The translations under genes were made by a program, and so were the position numbers. Shown piece by piece: positions 6,073-12,884 of a stretch of 42,724 bases of DNA (within the stretch, counting starts at the first letter, position 1; each line of letters begins with the position of its first letter). The stretch spans positions 1 through 42,724 of the IMG/VR virus record IMGVR_UViG_3300048597_000151; one strand, 5' to 3'. The notes below the pieces were generated by a model. It was not told the origin of the DNA. It saw only the letters and a list, made by a program, of their open reading frames with translations, and did not search any database. Origin of the DNA: a virus.

Positions 6073-6521
6073 GCGAGTTCCCCGGGCCTGATCTCCGCGG
6101 GTTCTTGACGCCTGGTGCGCGGCTTCTTCTGGCGCTTCTGCGCGGCCACGGCCATCAGGATCACGTCGCGCAGGGTGGAGCGTAGCGGCTCGTCGAGCTT
6201 CTGCCACTCTCGCCCGAGCTCGGCTGCCTCGAGCGTGACGCCTTCCAACCCGTAAAGCGTCTGCGTCTCGGGCAGCCCAGCGCTGTCCACACGCATCGCG
6301 CCCTGGCCGTCTGAAAGCCACTCGGGGCGCACCTTGCACAGCCGAGCGATGGCGAACAGGTGGTCCGCCTTGATCTTCGGGACCGTGTCGGCGTTGAACC
6401 ACTTGGTTACCGCCGCCTTGGAAACCTGCGCGGCCTCGGCAAGATCGACCCGCCGGATGGCTGGCCGTCCCTGATACGGCTTCATCGCTTCCAGCAATCG
6501 GTCCCGCAGGGTCTCCCGCAT
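6069..6521 (-). CDS. CI-like HTH repressor without peptidase domain
   Basis: A 150-aa predicted lysogeny repressor. Residues about 5-70 are an HTH_XRE-type domain (LAEAAQVSKAAVTKWFNADT as helix-turn-helix; then ADHLFAIARLCKVRPEWLSD, the usual fourth and fifth helices). The C-terminal 75 residues are short and helical with a basic end (AAQKRQKKPRTRRQEPAEI). There is no S24/LexA serine peptidase region or Ala-Gly cleavage site, so RecA-dependent autocleavage is not expected. Induction may use an antirepressor or another route. ATG at 6521 lacks a clear ribosome site. Operators lie on both sides of this gene and its partner. Confidence 0.85.
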   Translation of the reverse strand: MRETLRDRLLEAMKPYQGRPAIRRVDLAEAAQVSKAAVTKWFNADTVPKIKADHLFAIARLCKVRPEWLSDGQGAMRVDSAGLPETQTLYGLEGVTLEAAELGREWQKLDEPLRSTLRDVILMAVAAQKRQKKPRTRRQEPAEIRPGELA

Positions 6522-6530
6522 GCAACCGAG

Positions 6531-6552
6531 GTTAACAATGTTGCAGTGAACC
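6531..6552 (+). promoter_or_regulatory. Additional operator between repressor and cro-like genes
   Basis: GTTAAC at 6531-6536 and GTGAACC at 6546-6552 form an inverted pair of the same half-sites seen in the PL and PR operators, with 9 bp between. The site lies 10-30 bp upstream of the repressor start codon, where it could autoregulate repressor synthesis. Confidence 0.55.
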
Positions 6553-6556
6553 CCAG

Positions 6557-6585
6557 TTGCATTCGTGGGTGAACTATAGTTAACT
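6557..6585 (+). promoter_or_regulatory. Early-right promoter (PR-like)
   Basis: -35 TTGCAT (6557-6562), 17 bp, -10 TTAACT (6580-6585). The operator at 6568-6584 fills the spacer, exactly as in the leftward promoter. The cro-like ATG at 6594 begins 8 nt after the -10 box, at about the expected transcription start, so the first message may be leaderless. Confidence 0.8.
6568..6584 (-). promoter_or_regulatory. Operator OR1-like
   Basis: On the minus strand this reads GTTAACTATAGTTCACC, matching the left operator at 15 of 17 positions. It overlaps the PR spacer and -10 box. Confidence 0.75.
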
Positions 6586-6593
6586 CGCTGGCC

Positions 6594-6815
6594 ATGCGTA
6601 CACAGCAGGCGATCGAGCATTTCGGGTCCCCCTCGGCAATCGCTGCCGCGCTCGGCATCAGCCGGCCGGCGGTGTCGAAGTGGGGCGACACGGTTCCATA
6701 CGCGAGCGCCAGGCGGCTCGAGCAGCTGTCTGGCGGCGCGCTCGCCCTCGACGAATCCTTGTACGACGTTCACCTGCGCCCCCTGCGCCCCGCGACCGAA
6801 AGCCGGGCGTCCTGA
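6594..6815 (+). CDS. Cro-like HTH regulator
   Basis: A 73-aa DNA-binding protein divergent from the repressor. The HTH is clear at residues about 5-35: AIEHFGSPSAIAAALGISRP then AVSKWGDTVPYASARRLEQL, the pattern of YdaS/Cro-type antirepressors. The C-terminal 25 residues look unstructured. It is the first gene after PR and should compete with the repressor for the shared operators to commit to lytic growth. No Shine-Dalgarno sequence precedes ATG 6594, which fits a leaderless start. Confidence 0.85.
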   Translation: MRTQQAIEHFGSPSAIAAALGISRPAVSKWGDTVPYASARRLEQLSGGALALDESLYDVHLRPLRPATESRAS

Positions 6816-6817
6816 CC

Positions 6818-7078
6818 ATGAGCCTCGAGCGCAAGGACGTCCGCTTCAAGCTGGACCCCGAGGTGCACGCCGACCTCGCCGATCTGTGCGACGTCGACGG
6901 GTTGGAGCTCGCTGAGTTCTGCGAGCGGGTCGTGACCGAAGCGGTGCGGAGCCGAGTACATGCGGCGACCGTACTCGCGGCCCGTGTGGCACGTCGGGGA
7001 AAAACCGGGAGCGCCCGGGAGTGCGATCCCGCGCCGGGTGATTCGGGGCGGGAGCTTCCCTTCGCGGTGCGCCGTTAG
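6818..7078 (+). CDS. Small ribbon-helix-helix-like protein
   Basis: An 86-aa protein starting 2 nt after the cro-like stop. Residues 4-45 read like an Arc/MetJ ribbon-helix-helix: a basic strand (RKDVRFKLDPEV), then two helices (HADLADLCDVDGLELAEFCE and RVVTEAVRSRVHAATVL). The C-terminal third is basic and disordered. This suggests a second early transcription regulator, perhaps in the position of lambda CII, though there is no sequence resemblance to CII. An upstream in-frame extension exists but lies over the cro-like gene and is rejected. Confidence 0.65.
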   Translation: MSLERKDVRFKLDPEVHADLADLCDVDGLELAEFCERVVTEAVRSRVHAATVLAARVARRGKTGSARECDPAPGDSGRELPFAVRR

Positions 7079-7354
7079 ATGGCGCAAAACCCGCAATTCG
7101 CACCGTCGAACCGTGCTGCGTCTAGCTTGGCGCAGGACGATTCCTACAGCCGTCCCGAGCGCAGCGCGCAGCCCGCCACCGTCTACGCCGAGATCCGCGC
7201 GGAACGTGAGCGCGCCGATCGACGCCGCGCCGCGATCCGCGGGGCCGAGCAGCAGAAGCGGGCGGCCCTCCGCGCCGAGCTGAAGACCGACGGCGTCGCG
7301 CACGGCCGCGTCGGGCTCGCGTGGCCGTCCGTGCCGCGGAGGGGTGGGGCGTGA
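7079..7354 (+). CDS. Hypothetical protein upstream of replication genes
   Basis: A 91-aa protein beginning directly after the preceding stop (TAGATG). The middle is a charged helix (YAEIRAERERADRRRAAIRG, EQQKRAALRAELK); the ends look disordered. The stop overlaps the GTG of the replication gene in a GTGA. No family is recognised; helical, charged proteins of this size directly before an O-like gene are frequent in phages. Confidence 0.6.
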   Translation: MAQNPQFAPSNRAASSLAQDDSYSRPERSAQPATVYAEIRAERERADRRRAAIRGAEQQKRAALRAELKTDGVAHGRVGLAWPSVPRRGGA

Positions 7355-8322
7355 ACTACTTCGAGTTCCATATCGGCGACTACGCCGCGGCGACGCAGCA
7401 CCTGTCGGACGAGGAGGATCTCGTCTACCGGCGCCTGCTCGACGCGTACTACCGCGACGAGCGGCCGATCCCCTCCGATCTCCGTCTGGCGTGCCGACTC
7501 GCGAGAGCCCGCACCGACGCCATGCGGGAGGCTGTCGAAGTCGTCCTCCGCGAGTTCTTCGTGCTGGCCGAAGACGGCTGGCGGAGCAAGCGCGCGGATG
7601 AGGTGATCGCGCGGCATCACGCATTCATGGAGCGACAGCGTGCCAACGGCCGAAAGACGGCCGAGAAGCGGTGGGGTAGCCAGAGCGTAGCCACTGCTAC
7701 CGAATATGTAGCCGCGGCTACGCCACCGCTACCAAATTCGGTAACTGTGGGGTTGCCTCCCACTTCCCACTTCCCACTTCCCACTACCCAAGATGGTTCT
7801 AACGAACCATCTGGAAAGACAGCGCGCTCTCGCGCGCCGGTGCTGCTGACCCCGCAGTTCGATCCCTCGATCGTTCCCGGACTGGACCTCGCTGCGTGGC
7901 ACGACTGGGTTGCCTACCGCGCCAAGCGCAAGCCCGCGATCAAGGCCGTCTCGATGCCAGCGGCGGCACGCGAGATGGCGAAGTTGGGCCCGCTGCAGCG
8001 CGCGGCCGTCGATCACTCCATCGCGAACGGATACCAGGGGCTGATCGCCCCGAAGGACGGCCCCAATGGGCGACGAATCGAAGTTCCCCGACCGACCCGG
8101 TATGAGCAGCTCACCGCAGGGCTCGATCGACAGATCGCTGCGGACCAGGAAGCTCTGGCGGTCAATGGCGGACCTGTTCGGGGCGCGCTGGCTGGAGACG
8201 TACGGCCCCGAGCCGTCGCCGCTCTGGCAGAACCAGGTCGAGGCGCTTACCGACGCGCAGGTGAAGCAGGCGCTGCAGACGATCCTCAAGGCGGGTTCGA
8301 CGCACCCGCCATCGCTTCCTGA
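7351..8322 (+). CDS. DUF1376-type replication initiator-like protein
   Basis: A 323-aa protein whose N-terminus (YFEFHIGDYAAATQHLSDEE, DLVYRRLLDAYYRDERPIP, then a region ending FFVLAEDGWRSKRADEVIAR) matches the DUF1376 domain found at the start of phage replication proteins that act like lambda O. A low-complexity segment follows (about 115-165), encoded by a dense cluster of DNA repeats that may be the origin. The C-terminal half begins around LTPQFDPSIVPGLDLAAWHD and contains WVAYRAKRKPAIKAVSMPAA. The start is GTG 7351 with a purine-rich site (GGAGGGG) upstream. The last 85 codons overlap the next gene in another frame. Confidence 0.8.
   Translation: MNYFEFHIGDYAAATQHLSDEEDLVYRRLLDAYYRDERPIPSDLRLACRLARARTDAMREAVEVVLREFFVLAEDGWRSKRADEVIARHHAFMERQRANGRKTAEKRWGSQSVATATEYVAAATPPLPNSVTVGLPPTSHFPLPTTQDGSNEPSGKTARSRAPVLLTPQFDPSIVPGLDLAAWHDWVAYRAKRKPAIKAVSMPAAAREMAKLGPLQRAAVDHSIANGYQGLIAPKDGPNGRRIEVPRPTRYEQLTAGLDRQIAADQEALAVNGGPVRGALAGDVRPRAVAALAEPGRGAYRRAGEAGAADDPQGGFDAPAIAS
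7676..7812. repeat. Repeat cluster, candidate replication origin
   Basis: Inside the O-like gene lie several repeat types. GTAGC/GCTAC units occur at 7676, 7687, 7696, 7708, 7717 and 7728, including a perfect 14-bp palindrome GTAGCCGCGGCTAC at 7708-7721. Four perfect tandem copies of TCCCACT fill 7758-7785. A 9-bp inverted repeat around TAAC (AGATGGTTC, GAACCATCT) spans 7791-7812. The lambda origin has the same kind of place and content. Origin function is inferred. Confidence 0.55.
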
Positions 8323-8725
8323 GTTCCTCGCGTACGCGCGCTCGGCGCGGCCAACGCCGCCGCCGCGCGAGGAGGCGATCTGCTCGCCCGCAGAGATCGC
8401 GATCAACCGGTGGTTCGTGCACCGGTCGCTGCGGCTGCGGTTTGTCGGCATGAACTACGACGATCACTTCCGGCTTCGTCGCGAGGTGCTCGCGCTTGCC
8501 GAGCAGCTCGTGCCGCACATGGACGCGACGGACCAGGCCGACGTCGCTGCCGCCTTCGACGTCGTCGCCGAGCGCATCTACCCGGAACGCTGCGCGCGCG
8601 AGTGGCTCGCGGATCCGGCGATCACGCTCGAATCGCTGCGCCACAACGCGCCACACGGTGGCCCGGCGCTGCTCCGTCACGGCCGGTCAGCGCACTACGG
8701 ACAGCGCCGGAGCGATGTCGCATGA
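8066..8725 (+). CDS. Lambda P-like replication/helicase-loader candidate
   Basis: A 219-aa protein. The block LWRSMADLFGARWLETYG, PSPLWQNQVEALTDAQVKQA, then HPPSLPEFLAYARS resembles the conserved region of phage proteins placed after O-like genes and thought to load the host replicative helicase. The C-terminal half is helical (HFRLRREVLALAEQLVPHMD, DVAAAFDVVAERIYPERCA) and unassigned. ATG at 8066 has AAGGA 8 nt upstream. It overlaps the end of the DUF1376 gene by 257 nt. The conserved LWRSM motif begins within that overlap, so the overlap looks real unless one gene carries a frameshift. Confidence 0.7.
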   Translation: MGDESKFPDRPGMSSSPQGSIDRSLRTRKLWRSMADLFGARWLETYGPEPSPLWQNQVEALTDAQVKQALQTILKAGSTHPPSLPEFLAYARSARPTPPPREEAICSPAEIAINRWFVHRSLRLRFVGMNYDDHFRLRREVLALAEQLVPHMDATDQADVAAAFDVVAERIYPERCAREWLADPAITLESLRHNAPHGGPALLRHGRSAHYGQRRSDVA

Positions 8726-9072
8726 GCGCGATCGACACGATCAGCACGTTCGACGTGATCACCGACACGCACGCGATCGAGACGAAGTGCCGCGGCGAGG
8801 GCCCGCTGACGTTCGCGGCCTGGCGCCGCGGCGACCTCGAGCGCCAGGTGCGCGCGGTGCACCTCGGCAACTTCGACACGCGCGAGGCGGCCGAGGCCGC
8901 GTGCCGCGCCGACCAGAATCGTTCCTGCCTCCAGGCCACCGTGAGCAACGGAGCCAGTCCCCCCGCCGCCGACGGTGCCCCCCACCGGACGGACGACGGC
9001 GCACGGACCGAGATCCGCGCGCGAGACAGCGGTTTGAACCACACCCCCACGAAGGAGCCCGCCACATGCTGA
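8722..9072 (+). CDS. Hypothetical protein
   Basis: A 116-aa protein; ATG 8722 overlaps the preceding stop (ATGA). The first 80 residues mix strands and helices (STFDVITDTHAIETKCRGEG, FAAWRRGDLERQVRAVHLGN, FDTREAAEAACRAD); the rest is low in complexity and probably disordered. No family is recognised. The start is set by the overlap; a longer frame upstream covers the P-like gene. Confidence 0.6.
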   Translation: MSAIDTISTFDVITDTHAIETKCRGEGPLTFAAWRRGDLERQVRAVHLGNFDTREAAEAACRADQNRSCLQATVSNGASPPAADGAPHRTDDGARTEIRARDSGLNHTPTKEPATC

Positions 9073-9554
9073 AGATCGGCCGCCGCACCGCCATGGTCGG
9101 AACTGGAATTCCGAGCCGCACCGAGAAGCACGGCGACGAGAACGTCACCGCACTCGACATCCCCCTCGGCGCGATCACCCTCGCCCCGACGACGCTGGAG
9201 GAGCTGCTGCCCGGCGCGTCCGAGCGGCTGTTCGACTCGCAGAAGAACCCCGTCTTCACGCGGCTGAAGGCGTTCCGCCTGCGCGAGAAGATCGAGTCGG
9301 CCCGGGTGACGCTGTGGCTCGGGCTCGACCCGACCGAGCTCGTGTTTGCGGACGTGAAGCTCACGAAGGGCGACATCACGCCGACCCACGGCGGCGGCGC
9401 GGATCTGTCGCTGACCGTCCAGGTGACGCCGGACCTCGACGAGTCGATCGCGCTGCTGCTGGGGCATCTGAACCAGCAGGTCGAAGTCGAGATCGAGGCG
9501 CAGCACTACGGCTCGCAGGGCGAGCTCGAACTGCCGCAGCGGGAAGCGGCGTAG
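9066..9554 (+). CDS. Conserved-looking early protein, unknown function
   Basis: A 162-aa protein beginning MLKIGRRTAMVGTGIPSRTE. It appears to be all-beta with repeated hydrophobic strands (NVTALDIPLGAITLAPTTLE, RVTLWLGLDPTELVFADVKL, LSLTVQVTPDLDESIALLLG). AAGGAG lies 9 nt before ATG 9066, and the start overlaps the previous stop by 7 nt. Its place beside the RuvC-like gene suggests DNA metabolism, possibly single-stranded DNA handling, but no diagnostic motif is visible. Confidence 0.65.
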   Translation: MLKIGRRTAMVGTGIPSRTEKHGDENVTALDIPLGAITLAPTTLEELLPGASERLFDSQKNPVFTRLKAFRLREKIESARVTLWLGLDPTELVFADVKLTKGDITPTHGGGADLSLTVQVTPDLDESIALLLGHLNQQVEVEIEAQHYGSQGELELPQREAA

Positions 9555-9556
9555 CC

Positions 9557-9694
9557 GTGCCGCAGCACCGCAGCAACAAGGGACCCCGGACCGTCGCGGC
9601 TCACCGCTACGAGCCGTGGTTCTGGCCGCACGTGAAGCGGCAGCGCCGGCGCGACGAGATTGCGACGGCCAGCCGCCGGAGGAACCGCAAGTGA
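9557..9694 (+). CDS. Small basic protein
   Basis: A 45-aa, strongly basic protein (RYEPWFWPHVKRQRRRDEIA, then SRRRNRK) in the gap between two well-supported genes. GTG 9557 follows the previous stop by 2 nt and its TGA overlaps the RuvC-like GTG (GTGA). The tight packing is the main support. Nucleic-acid binding is plausible from charge alone. Confidence 0.5.
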   Translation: MPQHRSNKGPRTVAAHRYEPWFWPHVKRQRRRDEIATASRRRNRK

Positions 9695-10236
9695 ACCGTA
9701 TCCTCGGAGTCGACCCGGGCCTCGGCGGCGCGTTCGCGCTGATCGGTCCGGACGGCACGCTCGTCGAAGACCTGCCGGTGATCCGCGACGGCAAGCTCGC
9801 GTGGATCGACGCCGGCGCCCTGGAGCACCAGCTGCGGCTGATCGGCTGCGGCGAGGGAACGACCGCCTACGTCGAGCGCGTGCACGCGATGCCGAAGAAC
9901 GGCTGCGTCGGCGCGTTCTCGCAGGGGCTCACGCTCGGCAGCATCCTCGCGGCGCTGCAGGTCGTCGGCGTGGCGATCCGGCTGATCCCGCCGCAGACGT
10001 GGAAGCGGCATCACGGGCTGCTCGGCACGGCCGGCGACAAGCTGACCGACCGGGAGCGGAAGCAGCGGTCGCTCGACCGCGCGCGGCTGCTGTTCCCCAA
10101 TTTGCGGCTGGACCGAGTGCGGGACCACGGCCGCGGCGAGGCGCTGTTGATCGCCGCCTACGGGCAGCAGCAGCAGCCGGCCCCGCCGCGCGCAGTGATG
10201 GACGACTTCGGCGAAGTCGTGAGGTACGGCACATGA
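9691..10236 (+). CDS. RuvC-like Holliday junction resolvase
   Basis: A 181-aa RNase H-fold nuclease that should cut four-way junctions made during recombination or before packaging. The first strand ILGVDPGLGGAFAL carries the catalytic Asp8, AYVERVHAMP carries Glu62, and the C-terminal RVRDHGRGEALLIAAYG carries Asp145 and Glu150, the expected acidic set of RuvC. The GTG start is supported by GGAGGA upstream and the GTGA overlap. It complements the ERF/exonuclease pair of the left operon. Confidence 0.87.
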   Translation: MNRILGVDPGLGGAFALIGPDGTLVEDLPVIRDGKLAWIDAGALEHQLRLIGCGEGTTAYVERVHAMPKNGCVGAFSQGLTLGSILAALQVVGVAIRLIPPQTWKRHHGLLGTAGDKLTDRERKQRSLDRARLLFPNLRLDRVRDHGRGEALLIAAYGQQQQPAPPRAVMDDFGEVVRYGT

Positions 10237-10421
10237 AGCACACTCGGAAACTCGACGACGCCAAGCGCGCGGAGGCCCTCGAGCGGATCCGTCGCGGCGA
10301 GAAGTTCCGCACGATCGGCTGGGAGCTCGGCGTCAGCGAGTCGCTCCTCTGCCGGATGGCGCGCGCGAACGGCATCGCCCGTCGGCCGCAGTACAGCCGC
10401 CGGCCCAAGGCGCCCGCATGA
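10233..10421 (+). CDS. Small HTH protein
   Basis: A 62-aa basic protein with a homeodomain-like/resolvase-type HTH: DDAKRAEALERIRRGEKFRT then IGWELGVSESLLCRMARANG, with a disordered basic tail (RRPQYSRRPKAPA). ATG overlaps the resolvase gene's stop (ATGA). Lying just before the packaging genes, it could be a late-gene regulator in the position of lambda Q or a DNA-recognition helper for terminase; neither is shown. Confidence 0.65.
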   Translation: MKHTRKLDDAKRAEALERIRRGEKFRTIGWELGVSESLLCRMARANGIARRPQYSRRPKAPA

Positions 10422-10534
10422 GCCGCAAGCCGCTCCGGTTCCAGACCCCCGACGACTGGCTCGCCTACATCGTCCACCTGCGCCGGGTCCGGCTCCGTGC
10501 CTGCCTGCGCGCGCTAGGAGTATCCACACCATGA
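10418..10534 (+). CDS. 38-aa small protein
   Basis: A short reading frame (begins MSRKPLRFQTPDDWLAYIVH, ends ALGVSTP) filling the space between two genes with ATGA overlaps at both ends. The translation is amphipathic and basic. Support comes only from gene packing; no family is known. Confidence 0.45.
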   Translation: MSRKPLRFQTPDDWLAYIVHLRRVRLRACLRALGVSTP

Positions 10535-10641
10535 ACGACGACTTCCTGGACCACGAGAACCCGGGCAGCCCCTGGTGGCTCGGCGCGGGGCTGCTGGCCG
10601 TGGCGTTCACGGCCGGCATATTGCTCGGGAGCCTCCTGTGA
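10531..10641 (+). CDS. 36-aa single-TM protein
   Basis: MNDDFLDHENPGSPWW is followed by one hydrophobic segment (LGAGLLAVAFTAGILLGSLL) that runs to the end. AGGAG lies about 10 nt before ATG 10531 and both junctions are 4-bp overlaps. A membrane peptide in an early/late boundary position; role unknown. Confidence 0.55.
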   Translation: MNDDFLDHENPGSPWWLGAGLLAVAFTAGILLGSLL

Positions 10642-10949
10642 GCATGGCCAAGTCGAAGGCGCTGAACGACGCCGAGCACCGGCTGCGCGAGGCGGCGGAG
10701 GCCGCGTGCGTCGTGCTCGGGCTCGACCCGAAGGCAACCGTCTGGGGCGGCGGGCTGCCGGGCTCGTTCGCGTCCAAGGTGCTGATGCTCGCCGCTGTAC
10801 CGCCCGCTTCGGAGTCGTCGAACATGATGCGGCGGCACCTGATGGAGTTCATGCCCGAGCTGCCGGCGACGCGCGAGTGCGAGGCGCGCCACGAGGGGCC
10901 AAACCCGCGAAAGGCGTCGAAGCGCAAGATCGCGCCCGTCGACGGCTGA
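10638..10949 (+). CDS. Hypothetical protein before terminase genes
   Basis: A 103-aa protein. GTG 10638 (GGGAG 7 nt upstream, GTGA overlap) is preferred to ATG 10644 two codons later. Helical N-terminus (KALNDAEHRLREAAEAACVV), a glycine-rich turn (TVWGGGLPGS), and a basic tail (NPRKASKRKIAP). No family is recognised. Its place ahead of the small terminase suggests a late-transition or packaging accessory. Confidence 0.55.
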   Translation: MSMAKSKALNDAEHRLREAAEAACVVLGLDPKATVWGGGLPGSFASKVLMLAAVPPASESSNMMRRHLMEFMPELPATRECEARHEGPNPRKASKRKIAPVDG

Positions 10950-10971
10950 AGTAGCGGGAGGGCATGCCGTC

Positions 10972-11256
10972 GTGAAGTCGAATCCGAACCGTGGATCGAA
11001 GCCCGGCGAGCGTCGGGGCGGTCGCAAGAAGGGCACGCCGAACAAGGTCAGCGGAGACCTCCGGGCGATGGTGCTGGGCGCGCTGGACCGCGTCGGCGGA
11101 CAGACGTACCTCGAGCAGCAGGCGCGCGAGAACCCGCAGGCGTTCATGACGATGGTTGGCCGCTGCCTGCCGAAGCAGGTCAACCTCGGCGGGGATCTGT
11201 CGCTGACGCTCGAGCTGGTGAGCCCGAAGAACCGTGAAGCTCGCGATCCGGTATGA
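10972..11256 (+). CDS. Putative small terminase subunit
   Basis: A 94-aa protein with a basic N-terminal block (SKPGERRGGRKKGTPNKVSG), typical of short phage proteins placed before TerL, followed by a helical region (LRAMVLGALDRVGGQTYLEQ) and AFMTMVGRCLPKQV. It probably recognises phage DNA for packaging, though it is shorter than many TerS proteins. GTG 10972 has GGGAGGG about 11 nt upstream. It overlaps the large terminase start by 23 nt. Confidence 0.7.
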   Translation: MKSNPNRGSKPGERRGGRKKGTPNKVSGDLRAMVLGALDRVGGQTYLEQQARENPQAFMTMVGRCLPKQVNLGGDLSLTLELVSPKNREARDPV

Positions 11257-12631
11257 GGCGCCTGGCGCGGTGGCGCAGGCGTTCCTCGACAGCAGCGCGT
11301 TCGTCCGAGGCATCCGCGGCCCGTTCGGATCGGGCAAGTCGACGGTGTGCTGCGTCGACATCATCCGGCGCGCGCTGGCGCAGCGACCGGGGCCGGACGG
11401 GAAGCGGCGATCCCGGTGGGCGATCGTCCGCAACACCTACCCGGAGCTGAAGACCACGACGATCAAGACCTGGCACGGCATCGTGCCGGAGCACGCCGGG
11501 CGCTGGATCGACAGCGGCCCGCCGCGGCACATCCTGATCGGCGACGACTTCGAGATCGAGATATGGTTCCTCGCGCTCGACTCGCCCGAGGACGTGAAGA
11601 AACTGCTCTCGATGGATCTGACGGGCGCGTGGATCAACGAGGCGCGCGAGGTGCCGAAGTCCATCCTCGACGGGCTGACGGCGCGCGTGGGCCGCTACCC
11701 CGGGCAGGCGCAAGGCGGCCCCAGCTGGTTCGGTGTGATCATGGACACCAACCCGCCGGACACCGATCACTGGTGGTACCGGCTCGCCGAGGAATCGACG
11801 CCGGACGACTTCGCGTTCTTCGCGCAGCCGTCTGGCCTGGCGCCGACTGCGGAGAACCGCGAGAACCTGCCGGCCGGGTACTACGAGCGGCTGTGCTCGG
11901 GTAAGTCCGAGGACTGGATCAAGGTCTACGTCCGCGGCGAGTACGGGTTCCTGCAGGACGGCCGGCCGGTCTATCCCGAGTATCGCGACGGCACGCACTA
12001 CCGCGCCGAGCTGCCGCTGCTGCGCGGCGTGCCGCTGCGGATCGGGCTCGACTTCGGGCTGACGCCGGCGGCGGCGATCGGGCAGCGCACGATCGTCGGG
12101 GGCTGGCGCTGGATCGACGAGCTCGTGACCGAGCACATGGGGGCGCGCCGGTTCGCCGAGCAGCTCGCGCAGAAGCTCCGCGAGAAGTACGAGGGATGCC
12201 GGATCGGTTCGATCACGGGCGACCCGGCGGGCAACCAGCCGCTCGGCGACGACGAGGAGAAGACGGTCTTCAAGGTCATCGCGGCGGCGGGAATCGAAGC
12301 GAAAGCCGCGGAGACGAACGACTGGACGCCCCGCCGTGAGGTCGTCGCGAAAGCGCTCGGCAGCATCGTCGACGGCGATCCCGCGTTCCTCATCGGACCC
12401 GGTGCGCCGACGCTGCGGAAGGCGATGATGGGCGGGTACCACTACCGCCGGCTGCAGCTGGTCGGCGAGGAGCGGTACCAGGACAAGCCGAACAAGAACC
12501 GGTTCTCGCACATCGCCGAGGCGTGCCAGTACGCGATGCTCGGCGCTGGTGAAGCGACCGGCGTGCTGCGCGCGGAGTCGACGCGTCGCGGTCCAGTGCG
12601 GGTGGTTGACGACTACCAGCCGTTCGGCTGA
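11234..12631 (+). CDS. terL: Terminase large subunit
   Basis: A 465-aa ATP-driven packaging motor and nuclease. Walker A is GPFGSGKST (29-37), Walker B with its catalytic Glu is LTGAWINEA (129-137), and a coupling motif is visible in GVIMDTNPP. The RNase H-type nuclease domain begins RIGLDFGLTPAAAIG (Asp273), with a second acidic site in ITGDPAGNQ (Asp330) and a conserved C-terminal HIAEACQYAMLG. Size and motif order are normal. The GTG start overlaps the small subunit gene. It is the last gene before the first late-promoter element. Confidence 0.95.
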   Translation: MKLAIRYEAPGAVAQAFLDSSAFVRGIRGPFGSGKSTVCCVDIIRRALAQRPGPDGKRRSRWAIVRNTYPELKTTTIKTWHGIVPEHAGRWIDSGPPRHILIGDDFEIEIWFLALDSPEDVKKLLSMDLTGAWINEAREVPKSILDGLTARVGRYPGQAQGGPSWFGVIMDTNPPDTDHWWYRLAEESTPDDFAFFAQPSGLAPTAENRENLPAGYYERLCSGKSEDWIKVYVRGEYGFLQDGRPVYPEYRDGTHYRAELPLLRGVPLRIGLDFGLTPAAAIGQRTIVGGWRWIDELVTEHMGARRFAEQLAQKLREKYEGCRIGSITGDPAGNQPLGDDEEKTVFKVIAAAGIEAKAAETNDWTPRREVVAKALGSIVDGDPAFLIGPGAPTLRKAMMGGYHYRRLQLVGEERYQDKPNKNRFSHIAEACQYAMLGAGEATGVLRAESTRRGPVRVVDDYQPFG

Positions 12632-12635
12632 GGGC

Positions 12636-12664
12636 TTGCACACTCGGCTGCGGCGTCTACCGTC
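12636..12664 (+). promoter_or_regulatory. Late promoter element 1
   Basis: TTGCAC (12636-12641), 17-bp spacer beginning ACTCGGCTGCG, then ACCGTC (12659-12664). It starts 4 nt after the terL stop and ends 6 nt before ATG 12671. It is one of four copies sharing the 13-mer TTGCACACTCGGC. Confidence 0.7.
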
Positions 12665-12670
12665 GCGCGC

Positions 12671-12880
12671 ATGTCCGCGATGTTCCGTCGTCCCAAAGTC
12701 AGCGTTCCCCAGGCGCCCGAGCCGGCGCCGGTTCCGACGATCGACGACGCGGCGCGCAATCTGACGGAGACGCGCCGCATCCGCGCGCGGCGCGGTATGG
12801 CGGGCAACGTGATGACCGGGCCGATGGGGCTGGCGGTCCCCGCGCAGAACCTCGGCCAGAAGACGCTCACCGGAGGCTGA
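12671..12880 (+). CDS. Small virion-operon protein
   Basis: A 69-aa protein: a proline-rich segment (VPQAPEPAPVPTIDDAARNL), a basic helix (TETRRIRARRGMAGN), and a glycine-rich end (AQNLGQKTLTGG). Short proteins with a similar layout occur near the terminase and portal genes of other podoviruses; function unknown. There is no Shine-Dalgarno sequence; ATG lies where transcription from late element 1 should begin. Confidence 0.7.
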   Translation: MSAMFRRPKVSVPQAPEPAPVPTIDDAARNLTETRRIRARRGMAGNVMTGPMGLAVPAQNLGQKTLTGG

Positions 12881-12884
12881 AGGG

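Noticed and set aside
6594-7078. Toxin-antitoxin pair (HTH plus RHH-like proteins)
   Set aside because: The first gene is better explained as Cro under PR; neither product resembles a toxin.
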